Part shown: in pieces, positions 1-11,988 of the stretch
Numbering within the stretch: position 1 is the stretch's first letter
How the letters are laid out: each line of letters opens with the position of its first letter
Assembly (NCBI RefSeq): GCF_032062135.1
Contig: NC_092861.1
Span: forward strand, 137,246,078-137,310,077
Source of the DNA: Pyxicephalus adspersus
Lineage: Eukaryota > Chordata > Amphibia > Anura > Pyxicephalidae
Length of the DNA: 64,000 nucleotides
Reading direction: 5' to 3'
Translations under genes and position numbers: made by a program
Notes under the pieces: generated by a model
Told to the model about the DNA's origin: nothing
Seen by the model: only the letters and a program-made list of their open reading frames with translations
Database searches by the model: none

Positions 1-344
1 GACTCTCTCCCAAGTCCCACCCTAATGGCTCCGCCCCCACCAGGAACGCCCCCTGAAGGGAAATACGCATGCATCGCGGAATAGAGGGAATGTTCCCTAT
101 TTACTGCGGCTCGCGTTAACACTTCTGCCGCCGGGGTAAATAGGGGACATTCCCTCTCCTCTGTATGCATTGCGGAGTAAGCCACCACACGGAGGCTTGA
201 GTCGCATGTGGCTCTGGCAGCTCCATCAGTTTTTTCCGGCTCTGCCGTGGGTTGCCGGCCAGCATTAGGCCAGTTGGGCCAGGGGGCATTAGGCTGGAAC
301 AAACTACCGTATCTGGCCTAAAGGCCTGAGTTTGCTGACCCCTG
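1..344 (+). mobile_element. Composite repeat copy 1, hAT-like right end, cut by window edge
   Basis: This stretch shares long blocks with 60299-60615 in the same orientation: the opening GACTCTCTC block, GGCTCCGCCCC, CCAGGAACGCCCC, an internal GGGTTGCCGGCC block and the last block AAAGGCC.GAGTTTGCTGACC. The right end TTTGCTGACCCCTG reads on the other strand as CAGGGGTCAGCAAA, a terminus typical of hAT-like non-autonomous elements. It is much more GC-rich than its surroundings. The left part lies outside the window, so length and target duplication cannot be judged. No coding sequence is visible. The hAT label is an inference from the terminal motif. Confidence 0.6.
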
Positions 345-2270
345 GTATAGGGGAATGCCCAGTGTAAGGGACAGAATACAAAAAAATACCCTTCCCTGTT
401 CAGTAGTCACCATACTAGAGCAAGGCATGCTGGGCCGTCATCCCTCACAACACAGGATAAAAGATTAATATATATTTTTTGCAGGATATACGATTAGAAA
501 CTGTGCTTAGAATCTGTGATCCCCTAACTACACTTTGTATTCCTATTCCAATGATGGCATTGTACAGGAGTCAAAGGGACACGTAGCGAATTGGAAAAAT
601 ATCCCCAATGGTGTCAAAATTTGAACTTTTTTACCAATCCAAAAAACAAATAATTTGGCTGAGATGAAGAACTCCTCACTTGCCTCTGTCAAATTCCACT
701 CCAATCAATAAAAATGGCCACCTGCATTCTCCTTCAGAAAGCAAAACATTTACAACTTTTGATTCTTTGGTCCCCTGCAGCACTTTGTGGATTCTCCAAA
801 TGTGAATTTTAAGACTAGGGCCACTTTAAACATGACTTGTAAATCCCATCAAGTAGAAATGCTCCTTAGCCTTCTGCCATTTTCCATGAGTAAATACAGA
901 AACATGTCAGCGTCTTGTTAAAATATCTAAACATCATCGAGTCTCTGCAGTTGTCCACCACAATCCATTAGACATGGGGAAGGAATGCCTGCTATTGAGT
1001 GACATGCAAATTTATGTTATCATATTTTTTATTTTCCTGCTAATAAAACGCATATCCAAACTGTAAAAAATGATTAAAGCTGACAGCCCTTAAGTGATCT
1101 AAATAGTAAATATTAAAATGAATTCCTGGGGGGTTGCAAGGCATCATGGGAAGCCTGAGGCAGCAATAAGGATTCTGCTTTCACTGTCTGTCTTTAGGGA
1201 GAAAAGAAACGCATTTCATTTGAAATAATTAATCCCTGAATCTAGTAATTGATCCAGCAGACAAAAAAGAATAAAAAAAATCATAAAATATTTGTAAAAG
1301 CAGCCATAACTATATGGAAAATGTGTCATATAAAATGTATGTAATTACGGATTGAAGCCTATTGTTTTATGTTAGCTGCCATTTGTGGCATATGCACAGT
1401 ATATATGAAGTTGTTGACTAAATTACTCTATTACATTCTAAATATGTAAATTAGCAAATATTGTTTTGTGTATCTACATAAAATCACTTACAAATATTTC
1501 TTTACTTTTTTTCATGGATCATGTGACCAGACTACCCTTGCCCATCTCTCCAACCAAATGCTGGGGGCATATATGCAAGGGTGGTGGGGATGTTGTGATC
1601 CAAAATGAAGTTGTTTTAAAGGATTCTACTGTGAGTCACTTCAAATTAGTAGGAAAGGGTGGTGGGCGTCTCAGACAGTCCGACTATGGACTATTAGAAT
1701 GCCGTAAGCAAGCACAGCTTTCAGCATTCAAAGAACTGCAAAATGCAACTGACCAAGCCAGCACAAGTCTGCGTCTATGCTTGGCATGTTAAGAAGGTAG
1801 AATGAAGCAATGGGCACTGGAAGGATCACCTAATATTTATTGTGGTTGCAAATTACAAAAATAAAATACAACAAATGTAGGGATTAGTAGGGATGGAAAA
1901 ATGAACTAAAGCCTAACTCGACCTAAAACTGTACAAGGTAAATTCTAATAGCAAACAGGTTAATAGGTGAATACAAAAAACATGTATGCAAAGTGGGCCA
2001 ACTGGGTTTGCACACTGCACTACAGCTATTTCTTCTGAATGTGGGAGGGTCAAGCAGATGTGACCATGTGTCTTCCAAAGGAGAAGAAGCAATAAATGCC
2101 GGACTGCATTTTTTTGGCAATCCCGTATTACAGTGGAAAGTATGATGAGGGTCAAGACTTCATAGGAAGAAGGTAGTGAACACTTGTAGGACCTCAGTTT
2201 GGTAAATGAAAATTAAAAGGCCCAAAGGGTCCTGGCTATGTGGATAGGTGCACAGCTACAGTCAGTCACA
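345..2270. other. Unique AT-rich DNA, nothing recognised
   Basis: No gene, RNA or repeat was recognised. The longest frame, 108 codons at 1466-1792 on the plus strand, has no recognisable domain and runs through low-complexity AT-rich DNA. Confidence 0.5.
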
Positions 2271-2410
2271 ACCACTAGATTGTAAGCTCTTTGGGGCAGG
2301 GTCCTCTCCTCCTCCTGTGTCTCTGTCTGTATCTGTCTGTCATTTGCAACCCCTATTTAATGTACAGCGCTGCGTAATATATTGGTGCTATATAAACCCT
2401 GTTTATTATT

Positions 2411-2452
<42 letters not shown>
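2271..2452 (+). repeat. L2/CR1-like 3' tail with (AAT)n end
   Basis: The segment begins AGATTGTAAGCTCTTTGGGG, runs through CAGGGTCCTCTCCTCC and TGTACAGCGCTGCGTAAT, and ends GCTATATAAACCCTGTTTATT followed by an (ATT/AAT)n run. This is the 3' tail shared by L2/MIR-type retroelements and very common in frog genomes. Related copies lie at 10257, 29172, 30458, 36512 and 54642, and a diverged form ends the SINE at 53042-53371. Only the tail is present here, as expected of 5'-truncated retroposition. Confidence 0.75.
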
Positions 2453-2454
<2 letters not shown>

Positions 2455-3400
2455 TTAACCACACAATGGGTTTTTCAAATTCAGTGCTACTCAACCCAAA
2501 AGATCAAGGATATAATGTGAGTGCAGGGCTTTGGGGACCTGCCACATAAGGGGGCCCAACAAGTTTGCCCTGCATTCACTTTTCCAGTTATGCAACTGGG
2601 CAGAGTAACACAGGAATTTTTTTCCAATAATAATTGGACAGGAAGTCACCTGTATTGTAAATTTGTCTTCTACGATTCCCTATTTTTATTTTTAATATCT
2701 TGTTCCCTAACCAATTCCTGAAACTTTTGCCTGTTCATTCATATTTATCATTGAAATCTATATTCCTGTAGAGTTGCCCCTTAATATCAGACCTGCAAAT
2801 TAAGTAGATGCTTCCTGGGGCAAGGCGGCCATGGATATGTGAGCAAATAGGATCTCCGAAGGTTTCTACAACATTCTCCAGAGATGCCAAGTGCTCACAA
2901 TCCGTGTATTTCTCCAAGGAATTGTAATGTGAACAGCCGTTTAATGCCTACAGCCCCCAAATAACTAATGAGGAGACTCTTCCATTGAGTGTAGAATTAA
3001 TTAACCAGATTCATAACAAAACAAGGGATAAATTACAAAAAAAAAAACAAAACACCATGTTTGATGTGATAACTAAACCTGCTTTGGGGAACGGGTTTAT
3101 CTGCTTGGTGTAAATGGAATAAGAATATTTCTCTTCTCTTTTTGAAAGAGTATTTCTTTCTTTTTTCATTCTTATCACCTTTTTATATTTTATGGCAAGA
3201 ACTCTGCAAACCCTGGTACCAGTATATGCACCTGTGCCAGGAAGAATCCTATTCTGATCACATATGTGCTTAAATAAAGAGAATATAAGGATGGACCTTC
3301 CATAAAATCTTAGTTGCCTAAATGTCATGTTTACTCCATTGGCTTCATTGCTTGTTCTGACACGGAAACAGATATATAGATCATGTTTCAATTTACTATG
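2453..3400. other. Unique DNA, nothing recognised
   Basis: A 179-codon minus-strand frame at 3011-3550 has no recognisable fold, signal or family motif. No RNA gene or repeat was recognised. Confidence 0.45.
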
Positions 3401-3815
3401 CCTAAGGCTATGTACAGACCTCAGATTAATATCACTAGAAATGATCTGTCCTGATTGCTTACAGTGTGAGCAGAATAAGTAAGAGTTATAAAGAGAGAGA
3501 ATGGGGAGAGCAAGCAGACTTGCTATTTTCTCTTCCGTAGGGAAGGTCAACAGTGATTCTTGCTTGGTTATTTAACAATCTGCTAGAATGGATCAATGAA
3601 CAATGTCAGAAGGACTGCAAGACGATCACAATCTTTATCTTGGACGACAACCATCTAGAGTGGGGATGTGGCGTCACACTCCTATTTCTTGCCAATGGCT
3701 CAAACATGGTCATTATCTGCCAACATTCGTATTTAGCAGAACACCATCTGTTGATCTGCATTTTGGGGTCCACCATAAGGTTGATATCTATGGCAGGTAT
3801 ACATGAAGTGTTGGT
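3401..3815. repeat. Possible diverged MITE with GGCTATGTACAGAC end
   Basis: The left end GGCTATGTACAGACCTCAGA and the right-end segment ATGGCAGGTATACATGAAG are roughly inverted with respect to each other. The interior is richer in GC and CpG than its flanks, with a style common in frog interspersed repeats. No target duplication could be defined, so this is a tentative call. Confidence 0.25.
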
Positions 3816-6653
3816 GGGGGTTTGAAGTTAGATGGTGGCAGCAGAGTACATGATGGCAGAGCTTTGGCAGGCAAAGGCTGAATTTTAGGAGTTCGAAGCA
3901 TAGCAAATAGGTACAGGACAATTTATTTGTCTTGCTTTGGGTCCAAGGGAAACAGAAGATCAAGCCAGAGGCAAGGCTCAAAAACCGGTAACAAATACAA
4001 GAATCAAGTCAGGCAAATTTAGGCTGACAATAAAAGGCTTCACAATTAATTAACAAGAGGCAGATGTAAGGAATGTTGAGATATTAGAAGATCCATACTT
4101 GTCAATAGAGGTATTAAGAAACACCCAATAAATGGGTTAGAGTCTCTGGTTGGAGAACCAGTAGTACACTGACCCAAAGACCAGGGTTTTGACTCTAGGT
4201 AGCATTATTGTATTAGCAATAAAAGCCAGCATGTTTCTTTGACTACAGATTTCCATGAAGAAGAGATACAAACAAATTACATTAGTTACCTTCATCGCAG
4301 CCAGATCCCTCTCTATTCTCGTGGATGTTTCTAGATGTACACTACTATAAATCAATGATAATGCCCTGCAGTATACTGGAAAGGGCTAGCAAAATTCAGT
4401 ATTATGAAGAAGCCCTAAAGTTCTGGCTGTCAGAATAGCCTATGATTCCATCATAACATAAGGCTTCTTAAAGCTGCTGATGTGCAGGTACCTTTAAAAG
4501 CCTCAACTTTAAACTCAGCAGTACCCTATTTTTTTTTGCCTCTTTCTCTAGAGTCCTTTTTAACAGTATTTTTGCTCCAGCACCAGTACTCTCCAGATGC
4601 CAATTCCCCAATCTAGCACTGCAGTCTTCTCCTATAGCAAGCCCCCGCTCAGCCTCGGGAGACACCGAAACTTGCGTTTCCCAGCACACGATTGCCCCCA
4701 GGACTTAGTGCACATAGGATGGCATCTGGGGAAGGGCTTGCAGATAACCAGGAGCCCACAGGTATAGCAGTTCAAGGTTCTTACAAAGACAAATCCAGAA
4801 AACAAGCCAAAGGTTATACATGTGTGATCAATCCACCGGATGAGATACCAAAGAAGAAGCACAAACCAGTCGGGGTAACAGGCAAAGGTTAGCATTAGAA
4901 AATCAAACTAAATTCAGACCAGCAGTAGATCAGCCCACCCAACACTGCAACAGGCACAGGTCACTGAGACCACAGAGGCTATAAAGCCCCAGCAGCAAAT
5001 GGCAGCACAGGACTGAGATCAGGAACTACTCTGCTCATTAGTCTCGGTACAACTCCAAACCCCCTTAAGCTGTACAGAGTCTCAGAGCAGGGGATGCCGA
5101 GAGACCATTTACAGCCAAGGGTAAACCGGGGATGCCGTAGGCTGCAGAGCAGAGGACTGACAGCTTTTTTCCTGATCTTCCCTGCTGCTACAAGCGATGC
5201 CAGCAAAGTGAATAAGCAGGCTACTCTGTCCTTCTGTGGCCTGTAGCATGGGATCACCAGCCTGATAATTGTCTCCTAACAATTTCTGCATGGTCAGTGA
5301 ATTAGCTTTTTTCAGTATCTACAAAACAGAAAAAGGTACGGAGAATCTAGCATAAAGCTTACTAAAAATCCTTGTAATGTACAGTATATATCTGTCTTGA
5401 AAATCAAAAATCTGAAAGAAAAAAGTCTTTCTGTTTTTAACTTTAATCACTCATCTTTAATAAAGATTTTATAAAAAAAAAAAAAAAAAAAAAGCTCACG
5501 GTTGTATCTGTATACAGAGTCTGCAGTTATTATTTATGAAACATAAGTAGAATAGTTACAACCCTGTTCATTTATTTAAATTAGGTCTTGTCAAGTGAAA
5601 TCACATTTAGCTGTTCATATTATAATAATTAGAGATATCTAAATGTTGAATCTCTGGGGTAGTGGTAGATCAGAGGAAGACACTCTCTTATCTAATATCA
5701 TTAAAATAATCGTATTATCGCACATTGAGAAATGACATGCAGGAGGAATGGACTGACTTTATCCAGCAAACACCTTCTGATGGATGGCTAATCCTCTTTT
5801 CACTTGCCAGATATGATTGATTCGGCAATACTTCTGGAACAGCTGCTCTACAGATGTCTACTTCCATGTTACATTACAACAGTTACAATCTCAATTATCT
5901 CTGTGAGCATTCCTTGCTTACGGTGAAATTTGTTCTAATATATTATTTTTGATTTATATAGCTCAAACATCTTGCTTGGCATTGTGCAAGTCATTTATTT
6001 TATGTGTTTATATAGCAAAGACATTTTGTTACAACATTTTGCCCCAGAAAGAGCTTACGATTGAATATTGTTTTATCACATCCATCATACACAACACATA
6101 CACACTTTTTGGGTGGCATACAAATAGCATATGCGTTAGATTTTGGAAGATAGTGGGAGACTGGACAGATAACATGGAGGGAATGTAAAGGGATAATTGT
6201 TCACTTTTGATGTAGAGTCCACCAGTGGAATCCACCACTGCAAGCCATAGTCTTCTTTGAATTACAGAGTATGATGTAGGATATAAAGCATAACAAAAAT
6301 ACTGTCAATTGTAACATCACAGTATACCAGGGAAGGTGGAGTGTGTGGGCCTTGTCTAATATAATTTACACCTGGGGGAAGGAGGTCGCATGATCTCTCC
6401 TTTTTACCCCATATCTAAGACTGACCTTCTCTATATGTCCCAATGGTCAATGGGACAGAAAGTGATGGGAAATCTAAAATAATACAGCTGTCAAAAGAAC
6501 AAAAAGACAAATTTTGCAATGGGGACAATTCAACAACTTGACTATCTCCTAAGTCCTTCTAAAGATTGATTTTAAGGACTCTGGTAGTGAGATCTGTGTG
6601 CACATCTGCTGCAGCTCTTGTGGTGGGGTTTTATTTAATTTATCATATTACAG
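3816..6653. other. Mostly unique DNA with an A-tract behind AATAAA
   Basis: The block at about 4640-5290 is somewhat GC-richer but has no recognisable coding signal. At 5459-5464 an AATAAA precedes a run of 21 A residues at 5473-5493, which could mark the 3' end of an old retrocopy. Nothing upstream was recognised. The rest is AT-rich and featureless. Confidence 0.45.
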
Positions 6654-6775
6654 AAAGAAAAATAGGCGCACCCACGATGGATGAGAAAACACGGAATTTC
6701 AGCGTGAATGGGAGCAGTGCCGGGAAGTGTGGCTTGAAATCTAAGCAGCTTACATTACCAGACTCCACCTACAAA
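6654..6775 (+). other. Candidate coding exon, unverified
   Basis: An acceptor-like sequence (TTTATCATATTACAG) ends at 6653 and a donor-like AAA|GTAAAG follows 6775, enclosing 122 nt that stay open in one frame. The segment has more GC than its flanks. It contains an ATG at 6677 in a good context (A at -3, G at +4), beginning MDEKTRNFSVNGSS and ending LPDSTYK at the donor. I do not recognise the peptide. No partner exon is visible, and splice-like sites are common by chance in 64 kb, so this is a candidate only. It could equally be a fragment of an unlisted repeat. Confidence 0.2.
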
Positions 6776-7263
6776 GTAAAGTATCACTTTTGGGTAGAAT
6801 GACTTTTTAAAAGGTAACATAAAGAACTGAATTTGAAATAATTGCATGTTCAAAAATGTGTAAATTTTAAGTATGGAACTTTTTATATTCAAAAACCTAT
6901 ATTGTAGTTGTGGTTGCCCGTAGCTGTACACCTAGCCATACAGACCTCTTCTGCCTTTTAGTTCCTGGTAATAGACAGAGGTCAAACAATTGTTCACCAC
7001 CCATTTCTTGTAAAACTAAATTAAATTTATATACATGATTTCCACTCTGATTCCACTCATGATTTCCAAAGCAAGAAAACCAGAAGGTGCAGTCTAGCAT
7101 CTCTTGTTCTTCTTAGTTGAGGTGCTTTGGTTTGATTAGATTGACCTGCCCACCTGCTGAATCCAGAGAGGAGAAGACATAAGATGCAGTGCAGGGTGCA
7201 AGCACATTTGACCCATAAAGCAGATATTCAGTCTACTACTTTGAATCTTTACACTGTTTTATG
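6776..7263. other. Unique DNA, nothing recognised
   Basis: AT-rich sequence up to the TA target site of the Tc1-like element. A 67-codon minus-strand frame has no recognisable content. Confidence 0.45.
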
Positions 7264-7265
7264 TA

Positions 7266-7471
7266 CAGTGAAAGTAGTATTCGATCCCCTGCTGACTTTG
7301 TATGTTTGCCCTGTGACAAAGAAATGAGAAGTCTATAATTGTAATGGTAGGTTTATTGTAGCTGTGAGAGACAGAATAACAACAAAAGAACTCTCAAAAA
7401 CCCAGTGCTCAAAAGCCAGAGCTTGATGTGCATTGTAATGAGTGAAATAAGTATTTGATCCCCTATCAACC
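7266..7471 (+). repeat. Left inverted terminal repeat of the Tc1-like element
   Basis: It pairs with 8444-8616 on the opposite strand. The shared core includes TAATTGTAATGGTAGGTTTA, the block AACAACAAAAGAACTCTCAA, and GAGCTTGATGTGCATTG. The outer direct repeat (AGTATTCGATCCCC) lies near 7276 and the inner one (AGTATTTGATCCCC) near 7450. In related elements these are the two transposase-binding sites. Confidence 0.88.
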
Positions 7472-7645
7472 AGCAAGATTTCAGGCTCCCAGGTGTCCTC
7501 ACTGTATGCAGGTAATGGGCTGAGATTCGGAGCACCCTCTGTAAGGCAGTGCTCCTAATCCAAGCTTGTTACAGTACCTGTATAAAACACACCTGTCCAC
7601 AGAAGCAAATAATCAATCAGATTCCAAACTAGCCACCTTGGCCAA

Positions 7646-8452
7646 GACCAAAGAGCTGTCCAAGAATGTCAGGGAGAAGATTGTAGACCTACACAAGACG
7701 CGACTGGACTACAAGACCATTGCCAAGCAGCTTGGTGAGAAGGTGACGAAAGTTGGCGCGATAATTCGAAAATACAAGAAACACAAAATAACTGTCCTGC
7801 CTTGGTCTTGGGCCCCATGGAAGATCTTACCTTGTGGAGTTGCAATGATCATGAGAACGGTGATGAAGCAGCCCAGAACTTTATGGGGGAACTTGTCAAT
7901 GATATCAGGGCAGCTGGGACCATAGTCACTGAGAAAACAATTGGTAACACGCGCCGTGAAGGCCTGAAATCTTGCAGAGCCCACAAGGTCCCCTGCTCGT
8001 ACAGCACATGTACAGGCCCAACTGCAGTTTACAATGAACATCTGAATGATCCAGAGGAGAACTGGGTGAAAGTGTTGTAGTCAAATGAGTCCAAAATTGA
8101 GCTCTTTAGCATCAACTCAACTCGCCGTGTTTGGAGGAGGAGGAATGCTGCCTATGACCCCAAGAACACCATCCCCACCTTCAAACATGGAGGTGTACAC
8201 ATTATGCTTTGGGGGTGTTTTTCTGCTAAGCGGACAGGACACCTTCACTGCATCGACGGGACAATGGACGGGGCCATGTATCATCAAATCTTGGGTGAGC
8301 ACCTCCCTTTCTCAGCCAGGGCATTGAAAATGGGTCATGGATGGGTATTCCAGCATGACAATGACCCAAAAGGCAACAAAAGAGTGGCTCAAGAAAAAGC
8401 ACATGAAGGTCCTGGAGTGGCCGAGCCAGTCTCCAGACTGGTTGATAGGGGA
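7646..8452 (+). pseudogene. Tc1-like transposase pseudogene
   Basis: The N-terminal paired-type helix-turn-helix is readable from about 7646, with [18 protein letters not shown] followed by [21 protein letters not shown] frameshift near 7796-7802 moves the reading to another frame, which carries [14 protein letters not shown], an in-frame TAG at 8078 where the family has Trp, then [27 protein letters not shown] and [11 protein letters not shown]. The first catalytic Asp is replaced by Asn (AAT at 8084-8086, reading SNES instead of a SDET-type motif). The second, in the HDND motif near 8357-8365, remains. A further frame change follows 8371. The third catalytic residue (Glu) is absent because the gene breaks off shortly after the [18 protein letters not shown] region into the right terminal repeat. 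The protein cannot be functional. Confidence 0.92.
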
Positions 8453-8616
8453 TCAAATACTTATTTCACAATGCACATCAAGCTCTTACTTTTGAGCACT
8501 GGGTTTTTGAGGGTTCTTTTGTTGTTATTCTGTCTCTCACAGCTACAATAAACCTACCATTACAATTATAGACTGGTCAAAATCAACAGGGGATCAAATA
8601 CTTCCTTCCCTCACTG
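8444..8616 (+). repeat. Right inverted terminal repeat of the Tc1-like element
   Basis: It is the reverse complement of the left arm, with the inner direct repeat GGGGATCAAATACTT near 8448 and the outer one near 8589. The outer tip CTTCCTTCCCTCACTG keeps the family's usual end better than the left tip does. Confidence 0.88.
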
Positions 8617-8618
8617 TA

Positions 8619-9750
8619 GGTATCAGTCTGATTGCTCTTAGAATTTGTCTTGTTTATTTTGGATTTATTTGGGCTTTAGGTAAGACAAACTCATTTGATT
8701 CTGGCATAAACTTAACCATAATGGCTTCTCCTGAAAGCCAAAGTTTAGGCAGCAGAGTTGCTAAGAAGGCAGTGTTCTTGACTTGGATTGGTTTATTATG
8801 GTTTTTAATCTTATAAGGGAAACCATCTGCGTGAAATGTGATTGTGTAGGTTACCTCATGACTGACAAAACTTTGCCTGTGTGTGTGTGATAAGGTTCTT
8901 CGGAAGTTACTACATACTACATAATGTATGATAGTTGGAAAAAAATATTTAAAAAATGAAAATTCTTGAATATTTTTGGGATTAGCAATACCTAATAATG
9001 ATTAACTAACTAGTACAATGGTAAATAGAAGAAATATATATGTAAGATCATGATTAATTTCTCCCCTTCACATGTGCACAAAAAGCCAGACTTTTTTTTC
9101 TACTCATTGCTACTAACCAGGAAATGAAATTGAAAAAAACATAATTTTCAGTACAATGGTCTGCAGGGATTTCTTATGACTGTTTTAATCTTTTGCTTTT
9201 AAAAGAGCTGGCTCACCAGTGTTCCACCATATGGCTTATCAATCATATTTCACATTTTAAAATTATAGACATTTATTGCATTTACAGTTACTCGATTACA
9301 AGTTTTCATTTTATTCCTGTAATTAGTTTTGTACCAGGGAGATCGATTTTTATATTAATACAAATAATGGTTTCCTATTATGTATTTATTTCAGTAGAAA
9401 TTAGCTTTAATGAGAATTACTCCCAGATGGAACACAGAACTTTTTGACAAATTACTGTTTAGATTTCTCTTCTACCTTTCAGGCTTTTTTATGGCTTAAC
9501 ACGTAATTGATCATATATTTCTTTTTAATTAAACACATCATCAAGAAATAAAAATAATTATAGGTAAAACTTCACTTTTAATTTCAGATGTTTTCATATT
9601 GGTTTGAGGTGTCCAAAAATAACTTCTTTTTATGTTTCATTATATTTGCATTTAAGTCAGTTGAGCTAAAATATGATTTTTCTAACCAGGTAAAAAGAGA
9701 TTTTTATAACCTCTCAGTGACTCTTTTTTCAATAACCGCTGTCTAAAATA
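8619..9750. other. Unique AT-rich DNA, nothing recognised
   Basis: No gene or known repeat seen. The interval 9190-9720 is strongly AT-rich without tandem order. Confidence 0.45.
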
Positions 9751-9756
9751 AAAAAC

Positions 9757-9765
9757 ACACATATA

Positions 9766-9834
<69 letters not shown>

Positions 9835-9835
9835 T
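9757..9835. repeat. (TA)n/(TG)n microsatellite
   Basis: About 65 bp of nearly uninterrupted TA dinucleotides are preceded by ACACAC and followed by TGTGTGTG. The run is self-complementary and likely polymorphic in length. Confidence 0.95.
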
Positions 9836-9918
9836 ATGAGGCTTTTTTTATGAGGCTATCTATACTCCAACACTGTACCCGGATTTCTTCTCTGTCCAGA
9901 GCAAGCAGTCCTCTACAG

Positions 9919-10202
9919 CAGTGTTTTTTAACCTTTTTTGAGCCACGGCACATTTTTTACATTGAAAAAAATCCTGTGGCACACCACAAATCAAAAATGT
10001 TACAAAATGACACTCTGTAGCTAATTCTCTTGTCTCTAAGAATAAACAAGGCAATTAAGCTACCTACTGCCACCCACTGACATGGAAGAGTATTACATCA
10101 CTCTGCCAGTCACTACAACACAGACACTCATCAATGGTAATTGGATAATTTCCCACGGTACACCTTAAGATCTCTCATGGCACACTAGTGAGCCACGGCA
10201 CA
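9919..10202 (+). mobile_element. hAT-like non-autonomous element, 3' end lost
   Basis: The left terminus CAGTGTTTTTTAACC fits the hAT-like end CAGTGTTTCTCAACC found at 25333 and 48949. Inside, GAGCCACGGCACA occurs near both ends of the copy, and 'ggcacac' blocks recur in inverted form. The eight bases before the start, CTCTACAG, resemble the target sites used by the other copies. No matching right terminus is visible, so no target duplication can be confirmed. Confidence 0.65.
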
Positions 10203-10256
10203 GAATTACATCTGTCATCATGCCAGCTTGGCCAACAGTACTCCAGGACATGCATT

Positions 10257-10410
10257 TTATTATTATTTGTATTATTATTAAACAGGATTTAAATAGCGCC
10301 AACATATTACACAGCTCTGTACATTAAATAGGAGTTGCAAATGACAGATACAGACAGTGACACAGGATGAGGAGAGAACCCTGCTCAGAAGAGCTTACAA
10401 TCTAAAAGGT
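10257..10410 (-). repeat. L2/CR1-like 3' tail, minus strand
   Basis: Reverse-complement copy of the tail at 2271: the (TTATTA)n side comes first, then AAACAGGATTTAAATAGCGCC, TGTACATTAAATAGGAGTTG, GACACAGGATGAGGAGAG and finally AGAGCTTACAATCTA. Confidence 0.75.
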
Positions 10411-11988
10411 GGGTAAGTAACACATAGTAGGATCATGACATAGGTACTGCTAAGTACGGAGAAATGCGCATCTCCCAATGCGTGGCATCACAGGGCCAGC
10501 CAAAAGATTAGTTGATGAAAGGGCAGTATTTGTTACTGAGAGAAATAGAAAGAAATTGATAGTGCTAAAGTTATAGCAGAACTCAACTCAAAAAAAACAC
10601 CAGGACGTAGAGGATTTTTCCAGAGGATCCGTTTAAAGTCTCACCTGAAAACCTTTTCCTCAACTGGCAATTTGTTTTTGTTTTTTTTTTGCTTACACTG
10701 CACAACTCATGAGCCATTCATTGTAGAACCGGCTCTATTCCTGTAGATGCAGAGTACAGGCATAAAAGTTGGAGATTATCAGTGGCCCCCAATGGCCAAG
10801 GAGTATGGTGGTGGCCCCAGAAAACCCATAAATAGAAACTTCAAGAAGGATGCAATGGTGCCAGGATCCTAAACCTGTCAAGTCTGCAGGGTGCTTGGAA
10901 AATGTACGTATGTGTCAAAATAATGGCAACTGGTCACATCAATGCAGGTTTAGTTCCACTTTAAATGATGGTAGGGTCTCCATTTTTGCAGCTGCAGAAG
11001 GATCACTCACAGAAGTTCAGCTATTACATAGAACTCCTCTTACTGCAAATTGCAGATATGAGATAATTACATACATGTTAAGATAATAAAAATAATGTGT
11101 TTTTAGCATGGAAGAAATAAAAAAAAATTAAATTTAACTTTAATTACTTAACTTTAATGCCTGATATTATTATTTATTATAGGCAGTGTAAGTTGAATAC
11201 CTGTTCTCTGTAAAAATATATGACATCACAGTTGGGGATCTTTCCCCGAAGGTGAAAATCCTTGTGAATTCTACTCCCCAGACATCTGAAAATTTGAATT
11301 TTGGGAGGACCCGGTGCAACCAAGGGAGCACACTCCTCAGTGGTGGGCCTGGGGGAAAACAAACGGTGAAAATGGCCAAAAAGGGATAAAAATAAATATG
11401 AGACATGTCATTTGTTTCCATCATTAATCTAATAGCAACTTTTGGGTGTCTGTCACAACCAACACACATGCCGGTAACGATGGCTGGAAAATGTCACCAC
11501 TGAAATTTTATTTTTAATTAGAAGCAGTATGATCTGCATTATGTTCTAAATATTTGCTAAAGTGTGAAAGTCTCATAATATTCTGTTTATGTGCCATAAA
11601 GCTCTGAGCTCCGCGGATGAAATCATTAAACAAGACAACATGGTCGGGAAAATTCGGGTCAGACGACCTGCTTGCTTTACTGAGGAAGTCTTTGAAGCCC
11701 CTTATAAAAACGCAGCTGGCATTAGGAAAAGGGGCCTGAATGTCCGTGTTTCACATTTCTATCTTTGAAGCTGACGTGTGATGAAATGGATTACAGGACT
11801 TTCTACTGATGTAAGAAACATTTTCAGACTTCATTCAGTAAGGCTGACTCGAGACACCTTGATAAAAGCAAGCAAAACTCCAGTATGGAATTAATACTGA
11901 TGGCCCAACAATCTCTCTGCAAGCAGCTCCAGATCTAACCAATTTGGATCTGTTGCATTGTAGAAAAAATGCACAGAACATACATGAT
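10411..11988. other. Unique DNA, nothing recognised
   Basis: No gene recognised. The block 11560-11830 is less repetitive and more base-balanced than its flanks and could be conserved non-coding DNA, but nothing in the sequence alone proves this. Confidence 0.4.

Larger units (their letters stand above)
7264..8618 (+). mobile_element. Tc1-like DNA transposon, near full length, inactive
   Basis: The element spans 7266-8616 and is flanked by TA on both sides (7264-7265 and 8617-8618), the target duplication of Tc1/mariner elements. The left end starts CAGTGAAAG and the right end finishes CCTTCCCTCACTG. Each arm carries two direct repeats of the AGTATTTGATCCCC type, one at the outer tip and one about 160-185 bp inside, the IR/DR layout of Sleeping Beauty-like elements. 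Between the arms lies a broken transposase gene. The left tip is slightly shorter than the right, and the 3' part of the gene is missing. Family assignment is strong; copy age is inferred from the number of lesions. Confidence 0.93.

Noticed and set aside
3011..3550. 179-codon minus-strand open frame, the longest in the window
   Set aside because: No recognisable motif, biased AT-rich composition, and part of it overlaps a possible repeat.
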